Source: Candidatus Treponema merdequi (lineage in GTDB: Bacteria > Spirochaetota > Spirochaetia > Treponematales > Treponemataceae). From it: a DNA stretch of 64,000 nt. Under the pieces are notes generated by a model that had not been told where the DNA came from, did no database searches, and saw only the letters and a program-made list of their open reading frames with translations. Location: contig JAGHVB010000005.1 in NCBI GenBank assembly GCA_018064525.1, forward strand, positions 33,749-97,748. Reading direction: 5' to 3'. The position numbers were made by a program, and so were the translations under genes. Shown here piece after piece: positions 56,387 through 64,000 of the stretch; within the stretch, counting starts at the first letter, position 1, and each line of letters begins with the position of its first letter.

Positions 56387-57846
56387 TTTTTTTCTTAGAA
56401 TTAATTTATCTGATTTTTGCAATTTCATGTACTTCATATTTTATTTCAGATTTTACAATTAAAGCATATTCTTTCGATGACGACTGTATTACAATTCAAT
56501 TCTCATCTTCTCCAGATTTATCTTCCTGTAAAAAATCAATTTCTGTTACTAAAGACGGCTATTCTGAATATTTTACAGTTTACCAGCAGGATGATTCAAT
56601 TAAAATCTATCCGATAGCAAAAATTGAACAGAACCATAACTATTGCGTAACTATTTCAACAGATACGGAAAATTCAGAAGGTAAAAATTTAAATTCAATA
56701 TTTAAATGGAATTTCACGACAAAACAAGATTTTGAAAAACTTCAGATACTAAAATATGAAACCATGACAACGGGGATTGTTTTTGAATTTAACAAAAAGA
56801 TTAATCCTGCTTCTTTTTCAAATTCCTTTTCAATAAATCCATCTGTAAAAAATATGATTTATTTTCAGAATGAAAATACAAAAGCGTCTGTCATATTTCT
56901 GGAACCTCAAAAAACAAATGAAAGATATTTCATAAAAATCTCATCTGGTTTTAATGATATTTACAACAACAAATTAGAAAAAGATTTCACTTATTCTTAT
57001 TTATTCAACAGCATAAATGAAAATACAACTTATAAAGTTTATAACATTTTTGAATCAGAAAATCATGAAATATCATGTAATGTATTAAATGAAAACATTT
57101 TAAATAAATCTTCATTTAAGATAAAATTTTCAAACGTAATAAAAGCCGATTACATTAATTCCGCCATTAAATTTACGCCACCGATTGATTTTACAATTAA
57201 TAAGGACATTGAAAATCTCCGGGAACTGACTCTCACTCTTAATGAGATTCCAGATTCACAAACTGAATACATTTTATCAATTAAAAATGATATTCAGGAT
57301 ATTAACAACAATCCACTCAAAGAATCCGAATTTCATCTTGTATTCAACAATTCAAAAAACAGACAGATTTATTTTGAAACACTTTATATTCAAACTGAAA
57401 ACGAAACACTTGAAGTTTCCGAAGATAAAAATTATCAGACCCTTGTTTTATCCCCTGGGGTATATCCGATTAACGAAAACAACACAGAAAAGAATATAGA
57501 TTTCTTTTTTATATTTACAATTTCTAAAGATGCCGAACAGATTGATTATATTTCAGCTGTAGAAAATATAGCATTTTCACAAACGTTAAACTGTATTGAA
57601 TTAAAACCTGTTAAAGTAAAAATTATTAAAAACCAGGAATTCATTCAGAATTACAGTTCTTACATTCCAGTCAATTTACAGAATTCCAATTTTAATGAAT
57701 TTAATTTCTGCGCAGTGAAAATTACATGTTCTGCAACCAATAAAAACCAGACTGGGCTAATCAATATTTTAATAGACAAAAATCTTAAAGATAATATTCA
57801 AAACTCATTAAACGGAAAAACATCAATTTCAATAAATAAAAGGTAA
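56362..57846 (+). CDS. Second lipoprotein with Ig-like (SbsA/Big_5-type) domains
   Basis: GGAGG RBS; FAISC lipobox; GIVFEFNKKINPASFSNSFSINPSVKNM pattern shared with upstream paralogue. Confidence 0.7.
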   Translation: MHLFFNRIIFFLELIYLIFAISCTSYFISDFTIKAYSFDDDCITIQFSSSPDLSSCKKSISVTKDGYSEYFTVYQQDDSIKIYPIAKIEQNHNYCVTISTDTENSEGKNLNSIFKWNFTTKQDFEKLQILKYETMTTGIVFEFNKKINPASFSNSFSINPSVKNMIYFQNENTKASVIFLEPQKTNERYFIKISSGFNDIYNNKLEKDFTYSYLFNSINENTTYKVYNIFESENHEISCNVLNENILNKSSFKIKFSNVIKADYINSAIKFTPPIDFTINKDIENLRELTLTLNEIPDSQTEYILSIKNDIQDINNNPLKESEFHLVFNNSKNRQIYFETLYIQTENETLEVSEDKNYQTLVLSPGVYPINENNTEKNIDFFFIFTISKDAEQIDYISAVENIAFSQTLNCIELKPVKVKIIKNQEFIQNYSSYIPVNLQNSNFNEFNFCAVKITCSATNKNQTGLINILIDKNLKDNIQNSLNGKTSISINKR

Positions 57847-57848
57847 TT

Positions 57849-60722
57849 ATGAATAAATTAACATCTTTTTCTATCAAGCATCCTGTTTCAATATTAATGT
57901 ATACTCTTCTTTTAATTCTTCTGGGACTTCTGTCTTTATTTACAATAAAAATGGATTATCTACCGTATATAAGTGACCGTACAATTCTGATTTCTACTGT
58001 CTACGAAGGCTTACCTGCATCACAAATGAAAGAACTTATCACAATTCCAGAAGAAGATTTTTTAAGTTCCATCAAAGGTATCAAAAACATTTCTTCCGTG
58101 ACAAGAGATTCGCTTTCTTTTATAAAAATCGAATTTCAATATCAAACAGAAATAAACAGCGCATTACTCGAAGTAAGACAGTCAATCGATCAGTTTTATC
58201 AAAGGCTGCCTGAAAAAGCTTCAAAACCAAAAGCTGAAATATTTTCCACCGAAAAAAACTATCTTCTGACCATTGCAGTCATTCCTCCGAAAAGTGAACT
58301 TGCAAATTCCAGATACCTGCTTGAAAAACAAATAAAACATGATCTGCAGAAAATTAATGGATGTGGAAAAATTGAAATAACAGGAGGCTTAGAAAAACAG
58401 ATTACCTTTGAAACAGATTTAAAATTATTGAACAGCAGGAATATTACTATAGAAAAAATTGCAGAGTCTATTGAAAATACAAATTATGAATACCCCGCCG
58501 GGACAATCCGAGATTCAGAAAATGAATACATTTTAAAAACTTCAAATCTTTTTACAGAACCAGAAGAAATCCTTCAGACACAGATAATTACCGGCAATGA
58601 TATTTTAACCTTAAAAGATCTTGGAACTGTTAAAAATGATTATAAACAAAAAGAAAGTTTCTGCTTATTAAATAATATGGAATGCATAGAAATTGAAATT
58701 TCAAAAAAATCAGATGCAAGTCCTGTAACACTTTCATCTGATATTAAAAAATATATCACAAATATAAAAAACAAATATCCTGACTACCATTTTATAATTA
58801 CAGATGACACTTCAATTGAAATTAAAAACAATATAATTCTTGTCTATCTTTCTGCAATTTCAGGAACTATAATCTGTTTTTTACTGATTACATTCTTTTT
58901 CAAAAACATGATCATCGCACTCATCATTTCTTCTGTTATTCCACTTTGCATTTTATTTTCAATTTCAATTCTTAAAATAACAGGTAAAAATATAAACCTT
59001 TTTTCTCTTTCAGGAATTGCCATTTCGTTAGGAATGATAATAGATCCTGCTTCAATTTTTATTCAAAAACTAATTCAATCTTATAATCTTACCCGAAAAA
59101 CATCATTCGATAATTTACTGTTATCATCTTCGCAAAAAATACAAAAATCAAACCTTGGATCTTCTATAACTACAATAATTGTTTTCTTTCCGCTCTTTCT
59201 TCTACCTGGAATTCTCGGAGAATTATTCTGTGATTTATCAATTTCAATTATTTCATCCATAATATTTTCCTATACACTTTCAATAACTTACATTCCTGCC
59301 ATATCCAAGCTTTTTCTTTCAAATCAGTTATACAAAATCAAACAATCAAAATTTCTTAACAAAATCAATATCTATTACAAAGACTTTATTACCAGAAATA
59401 TAAACAACCCTAAGATTATAAAACTTTTATTCACAATTTCTTTTTCTGTTCTTTTCCTATCTTGTTTTTTAATAAAAAAAGAAATTACTCCTAAAAATTA
59501 TTCACCGGAAATTATATTTTCAATTGAATATCCGGAAAACAATTCAATTAATTACATTCAGTCAGAAACAGAATCCCTTGTATCCGAACTGCTAAAAGAT
59601 TTTCCGAATGCAAACATTTACACAAAGGCAGGAATTGATTCAAAAAATTTCTATAAACTTTCTGATTATTTAAATACTACAAATGATGTATTTTATACAA
59701 TTTCAAAAATATCAAAAAAACAAAAAAATGAAATTATAAAAAAACTGGAATCATCAGACCTTCCAATTTCTATACAAAACAAAAGGGACATAGTTTCTAA
59801 AGCTTTGAATATCAAACACTCTTATCTGATTCAAAACTTTTCAAATATTCAATCAAATTTATATAATTTTAAACCGGATTATAAAACAAACGAAACAACA
59901 TTTACACCAGATACGGAAAAATGCAATTACTATCATATTCCTCAAAATTATATTTCTTATTATTGTTACCAGATATTAAACGGTCTTGAGGCAGGAGAAA
60001 TTCTAGCAAACGGAATATATATTCCTATAAAAGTTAAAACGCAGAACATTGATGCATCAAACATAAATATTCAATATAACAATTCAACAGTTCCTCTTTC
60101 ATTTCTTGGAAATTTTTCAATAAATCAGACAGAAAAAATTCTTTTCAGATATAATAAAAAAGATTCTAAAGAAATTGATTACAGACCTGATAACATTCCA
60201 GACGAAAATATTTGTAAATTAAACCAGCAGCAGTTTTCAGAACTTATTTCAAACGGGTCACTTCTATTAATCATTGTACTGATTCTTCTTTATAGTTTTT
60301 TAGGTTCTCAATTTGAATCGTTCACTTTACCTTTTATTCTTCTTATTGCTGTAATTCCAGCAAGCACAGGCGCACTTTTCTTTTTATTTATATTCAAACA
60401 AACTCTAAATATCTACAGCATATTGTCATTGATTATTTTATTTGGAACCTGTGTAAATACATCCATTATTTTTTATGAAGCTGTTTCAATTTCTTCAGGT
60501 AAAATTTCCATTACAGAATTATGTTCTCAGGAACTTAATTCTATATTAATCACAACAATAACTTCAATCGCAGCTTTAATACCTTTCACATTTGATCCGT
60601 TCAATATAAACTCGCAGATTTCAATATCAATTGCACTTTGCGGAGGACTTTCCTTCTCAATGCTTTTTTCAATTATCTTATACCCTCATATCTTCACAAA
60701 AATAAGGATTAACCGAAAATGA
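57849..60722 (+). CDS. Efflux RND transporter permease subunit (AcrB/MdtBC-like, diverged)
   Basis: SIKHPVSILMYTLLLILLGLLSLFTIKMDYLPYI; EGLPASQMKELITIPEEDFLSSIKGIKNISS; SGIAISLGMIIDPASIFIQ. Confidence 0.9.
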   Translation: MNKLTSFSIKHPVSILMYTLLLILLGLLSLFTIKMDYLPYISDRTILISTVYEGLPASQMKELITIPEEDFLSSIKGIKNISSVTRDSLSFIKIEFQYQTEINSALLEVRQSIDQFYQRLPEKASKPKAEIFSTEKNYLLTIAVIPPKSELANSRYLLEKQIKHDLQKINGCGKIEITGGLEKQITFETDLKLLNSRNITIEKIAESIENTNYEYPAGTIRDSENEYILKTSNLFTEPEEILQTQIITGNDILTLKDLGTVKNDYKQKESFCLLNNMECIEIEISKKSDASPVTLSSDIKKYITNIKNKYPDYHFIITDDTSIEIKNNIILVYLSAISGTIICFLLITFFFKNMIIALIISSVIPLCILFSISILKITGKNINLFSLSGIAISLGMIIDPASIFIQKLIQSYNLTRKTSFDNLLLSSSQKIQKSNLGSSITTIIVFFPLFLLPGILGELFCDLSISIISSIIFSYTLSITYIPAISKLFLSNQLYKIKQSKFLNKINIYYKDFITRNINNPKIIKLLFTISFSVLFLSCFLIKKEITPKNYSPEIIFSIEYPENNSINYIQSETESLVSELLKDFPNANIYTKAGIDSKNFYKLSDYLNTTNDVFYTISKISKKQKNEIIKKLESSDLPISIQNKRDIVSKALNIKHSYLIQNFSNIQSNLYNFKPDYKTNETTFTPDTEKCNYYHIPQNYISYYCYQILNGLEAGEILANGIYIPIKVKTQNIDASNINIQYNNSTVPLSFLGNFSINQTEKILFRYNKKDSKEIDYRPDNIPDENICKLNQQQFSELISNGSLLLIIVLILLYSFLGSQFESFTLPFILLIAVIPASTGALFFLFIFKQTLNIYSILSLIILFGTCVNTSIIFYEAVSISSGKISITELCSQELNSILITTITSIAALIPFTFDPFNINSQISISIALCGGLSFSMLFSIILYPHIFTKIRINRK

Positions 60723-63586
60723 CAAAAAAAATCTTCATACTGATTATTATCACAACAATTTTTTCATATTCTTTAACAAAAATTCAGGTTGGTGAATCAG
60801 AACATTCAAAATATGTTACCTACTCAATAAAATTTGAGTATTATGGAATAGATCCTCTGAAACTTGAAAAATTAATCACAATTCCACTTGAAGAAAAAAT
60901 TTCAGAACTCAACTCTCTTTACGAAATAAAATCAACAATTCAGTTTAATGAAACAATAACAACTGCAAGTTTTTACAAAACAAAAGACAATAATTTAATT
61001 TATCAGAACATAAATCAAATCACAGATGACTTATACAATAAACTTCAAAAAAATGTACAAAAGCCGCAAATATTCGGAAGCGATATTCAAAACAAATCTG
61101 TTATATGTATTTCTATTGATGCAGACAAACAATATATTGAAAAAAACATTAAACCTCTTTTCGAAGCTATCGATGGAATAACAGAAGTTAATATCGCAGG
61201 AGGCCAAAGTGATGTAATTGAACTTTGTTATTATCCACAAAAATTATCTTCACTAAATTTAAATCCATTTGACATATCTGATTCAATAAATAATATAAAC
61301 TGCGATTCACTTTTTTTAACTAATATTGATGAACAATATGAAAACAATTTCTTTTTCAATAATAAACCAGATTCGCTTAAAAACTTTGAAGAAAACTTTA
61401 TTTCAGATAAAAACATACCTTTAAAAAACATTTCAGAACTCGAAGTAAATTCTAAAACTGAAAATGAACTGGTTTTGCTAAACAATAAAAATGCAATTTT
61501 TCTTGATATAAAATCGAATCCAGATTCCAATTTAATTTACATCTCAAAAAAATGTGCAGAAATACTATCGTCAAAAATCGTAAAAGAAACAAACCCGATA
61601 ATATTATATGACAAGGGAATGAATCAGAAACAGGAATTAATATCAACAGCAAAAACACTTCTTCTTACAATTCTTATATCTTCATTATTGATCCATCTTT
61701 TTTTTAACAATTTCAGATTTCTTATTCTTTCATTAATTGAAACTTTATTGACAATTCTGTGGACCACTGCAACCTTTCCTTTCTACAATACTTATATTAT
61801 TCCTGTATTAAAGCTTATTAATCCGAACATTCTATATAAAAGTTATATTCTTAATTCTAATTCATTAGCCGGATTAACTCTTTCTATTGGTTTAATTACA
61901 GATGTTCTTCTGATTACATACGAGCTGTTTAATACTTGCAAAAACAGGATTCAGTTTCAAAAAAAATTTATTTTTCAGATAAAAAGTTCAATTTTCTCAA
62001 CCGTAACAACAATACTTGCCATAATTCCACTTCTATTTATGAATTCAATTACAGGTGGAATTTCCGAAAGCGCATTCACAATAATATTAATGCTTATTTA
62101 TTCAACAATTCTTTCTTTATTTTTCTTTCCAGACTTTTTTGACAAAAAACAAAAAGCTGTTTCAAATATATTTTTTTTAACAGCAAAAAAAAGTATTCTT
62201 AATTTCTATACTAATTGCAAAGTTATTAAACTTATTTTCTATATTTTAACAATAAGTTCTATCCTTTTTTATATTTTTTCAAAAAAAAATATTGAAACCA
62301 TCAATTATTCAAAAATAATTTACGCACAAATAAATTTTAATCCTGAAAAAACAAAAGAAAATATTCTGAAAGAATCTTCCAGTTTTATTAACGCCCTGCA
62401 AACTATTACTCAAATTAAATTTATCAAATCTGAATTTCTAAGAGGACATGCAGAAATTGAAATAGTTTATGACAATATTTCAGAACATAATCTTGTAAAA
62501 ATCATCAAATCAAAAACTGATTTAATAACAGACGGATTTATATATTTTTCAGAATCTGCTTCTAATAAAAAAGAAATACCTGTTTCACTCCAATTCACTA
62601 TTACAGGAGACAACGAAGCGGAATGTCGGAAAATTGCTTATAAAGCTGCTTCTTTAATTTCAGAAAACAACCTTTCATTGCAAACCGTTTTAAATTTCAA
62701 CGACGAAGAAAAACTTTATTTATTTACGCCAGATCAAAACAAATTATCAAAATTAAAAATACCAATTTCACATTTTGCGGAACTTCTACGATTCTATATA
62801 TTCTCGCCAGTAATTTCAAAATATTTTATAAATTCGCAGGAAACAGATATAAAATTAAAAAACACCAGTACTATCAACACTGATAATATACAGGAAATAC
62901 AAGTAGTAAGTTCCATTCCAATAAAAGAAATGGGAAAACTTACAGTGACAACAATTCCTTCCAGAATTTATAGAAATAATTGCCGCCCATGTGCTTACTT
63001 TTCAATCGAAATTCCCAAAAACAAACTTGCATCATCAATAAAAAAAATTTCTTCCCTGTTAAATACAATTGAATTAAATGAAAACTATTTTATTAAAATT
63101 CCTGAAATTATTTATGAAACAAAAAACAAATACAGACTCTTAACAGTTTCAATTATATTCTGCATCATTTTTATATTTATATTCCTGACAGCCTTAAATG
63201 AAAATATAAAAAACTCTTTTATTATTCTTCTCACAATTCCTTCATCATTATTTTTACCTTTGTTAATCCGGATTTTAACAGACACCCCTTTGAATTTCGG
63301 AGACTGTATAGGAATTATTCTTCTTTGTGGAATCGTAATCAACAGTTCAATCTATATTTCAGAATCTCATGAAAAAAGTCCTGTTCAAAAAACCATAAAC
63401 TGTCTTCAAAGCATATTAATAACATCTTTTACTACAATTTTAAGTTCTTTACCAATGATGATTTTTTCTTCATCACAGTTTATATCATCCTTAAGTTTTT
63501 TTATGTTTTTTGGAACTTTCGGATCAATTTTCATAAGTTTGTACATTTTTCCATCATTAATAAACAATATGAAAAACTACAATTAA
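60719..63586 (+). CDS. Second efflux RND transporter permease subunit (diverged)
   Basis: YGIDPLKLEKLITIPLEEKISELNSLYEIKSTIQ; LAGLTLSIGLITDVLLITYEL; ATGA overlap with upstream RND gene. Confidence 0.88.
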   Translation: MTKKIFILIIITTIFSYSLTKIQVGESEHSKYVTYSIKFEYYGIDPLKLEKLITIPLEEKISELNSLYEIKSTIQFNETITTASFYKTKDNNLIYQNINQITDDLYNKLQKNVQKPQIFGSDIQNKSVICISIDADKQYIEKNIKPLFEAIDGITEVNIAGGQSDVIELCYYPQKLSSLNLNPFDISDSINNINCDSLFLTNIDEQYENNFFFNNKPDSLKNFEENFISDKNIPLKNISELEVNSKTENELVLLNNKNAIFLDIKSNPDSNLIYISKKCAEILSSKIVKETNPIILYDKGMNQKQELISTAKTLLLTILISSLLIHLFFNNFRFLILSLIETLLTILWTTATFPFYNTYIIPVLKLINPNILYKSYILNSNSLAGLTLSIGLITDVLLITYELFNTCKNRIQFQKKFIFQIKSSIFSTVTTILAIIPLLFMNSITGGISESAFTIILMLIYSTILSLFFFPDFFDKKQKAVSNIFFLTAKKSILNFYTNCKVIKLIFYILTISSILFYIFSKKNIETINYSKIIYAQINFNPEKTKENILKESSSFINALQTITQIKFIKSEFLRGHAEIEIVYDNISEHNLVKIIKSKTDLITDGFIYFSESASNKKEIPVSLQFTITGDNEAECRKIAYKAASLISENNLSLQTVLNFNDEEKLYLFTPDQNKLSKLKIPISHFAELLRFYIFSPVISKYFINSQETDIKLKNTSTINTDNIQEIQVVSSIPIKEMGKLTVTTIPSRIYRNNCRPCAYFSIEIPKNKLASSIKKISSLLNTIELNENYFIKIPEIIYETKNKYRLLTVSIIFCIIFIFIFLTALNENIKNSFIILLTIPSSLFLPLLIRILTDTPLNFGDCIGIILLCGIVINSSIYISESHEKSPVQKTINCLQSILITSFTTILSSLPMMIFSSSQFISSLSFFMFFGTFGSIFISLYIFPSLINNMKNYN

Positions 63587-63632
63587 CAGAAAATACTTAA
63601 AAAAACTTACACCTTACCAATACTGTTTTCGC

Positions 63633-63731
63633 GGACCGCCGTAGGCAGCTGCCAGGTCAGTGCACATCAAATATACAAAAATATTTCAGCAACGACCAGA
63701 ATCAAATTTAAACAAAAAAAGCCTGGCAGCT
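63633..63731. repeat. Copy 1 of ~100-bp direct repeat derived from the 5S rRNA 3' flank
   Basis: ggaccgccgtaggcagctgccaggtcagtgcacatcaaatatacaaaaatatttcagcaacgaccagaatcaaatttaaacaaaaaaagcctggcagct; near-identical to 63818-63917. Confidence 0.9.
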
Positions 63732-63756
63732 TGTGCACCATTGGATATCCGTTAAG

Positions 63757-63778
63757 AAAAATTGCGTCAGCAATTTTT
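63757..63778. terminator. Bidirectional terminator-like hairpin between the RND operon and the rRNA operon
   Basis: AAAAATTGC-GTCA-GCAATTTTT, 9-bp perfect stem. Confidence 0.5.
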
Positions 63779-63817
63779 TAGGATTATCCACACATCCGCA
63801 CTCGGGCCGGTTATGCC

Positions 63818-63917
63818 GGACCGCCGTAGGTAGCTGCCAGGTCAGTGCACATCAAATATACAAAAATATTTCAGTAACGAACAGAATCAAATTTAAACAA
63901 AAAAAAGCCTGGCAGCT
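63818..63917. repeat. Copy 2 of ~100-bp direct repeat, overlapping the 5S rRNA 3' end
   Basis: Same sequence as 63633-63731 with a few substitutions and one extra A. Confidence 0.9.
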
Positions 63918-64000
63918 ACCTACTTTCCCACAATTAAGCAGTATCATCGGCGTTAGAGAGCTTGACTTCCGTGTTCGGTATGGGAACGGGTATTTCCTCT
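63908..64000 (-). rRNA. rrf: 5S ribosomal RNA, 3' part (gene continues beyond the window)
   Basis: Reverse complement reads ...CCGTTCCCATACCGAACACGGAAGTCAAGCTCTCTAACGCCGATGATACTGCTTAATTGTGGGAAAGTAGGTAGCTGCCAGG, the conserved 5S core and 3' end. Confidence 0.92.

Noticed and set aside
1-64000. CRISPR arrays
   Set aside because: No regularly spaced direct repeats with unique spacers seen; the only clear direct repeat is the 5S-flank duplication.
1-64000. tRNA genes, insertion sequences and prophage
   Set aside because: No cloverleaf-like tRNA sequence or DDE/serine/tyrosine recombinase ORF recognised in intergenic gaps; the Rpn-like protein (6679-7608) is called as a nuclease-family protein, not as an active transposon because no terminal inverted repeats were seen.

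Overview
A 64 kb AT-rich chromosomal window. Gene content (PadR/DUF1700/PspC operon, YchF, MraY, HTH-REC regulator, FGE-like lipoprotein with Ig/InlB-type repeats) fits a spirochaete, probably Treponema; this is inference, no 16S is visible. Main blocks: (1) truncated GAF-domain membrane sensor, ATP-grasp enzyme, PspC/DUF4097/PadR operon; (2) accessory zone at 6.6-10.4 kb with an Rpn-like nuclease, a frameshifted FGE-fold lipoprotein whose C-terminus resembles a diversity-generating-retroelement (DGR) variable region, and a small ORF/HTH pair; (3) an NRPS cluster at 10.45-20.99 kb: C-A-T-C-A-T-reductase megasynthetase, an A-T-TE synthetase whose A domain lacks the usual amine-binding Asp, and a Sfp-type PPTase; (4) SulP, hydroxyacid dehydrogenase, TonB/ExbBDD/TonB-dependent receptor operon, GH94 phosphorylase; (5) housekeeping block (CYTH, SppA, RecX, rpsI/rplM, AzlCD, GGDEF-EAL, OmpA, YchF, MraY); (6) ArsR plus divergent RND/LolA-like/OMP operon; (7) a 12 kb operon (51.2-63.6 kb) with TolC, an adaptor, two diverged RND permeases and two Ig-like lipoproteins, preceded by a terminator-like hairpin abutting the first RBS; (8) the 3' end of a minus-strand 5S rRNA with a duplicated tail. 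The strongest candidates for something new are the NRPS locus with an 11-bp inverted repeat that could hide the NRPS RBS on read-through transcripts, the DGR-like target gene, the two-pump RND operon with altered proton-relay residues and possible leader attenuation, and the inverted/duplicated 5S tail. All calls are hand-read from sequence; no database search was run.
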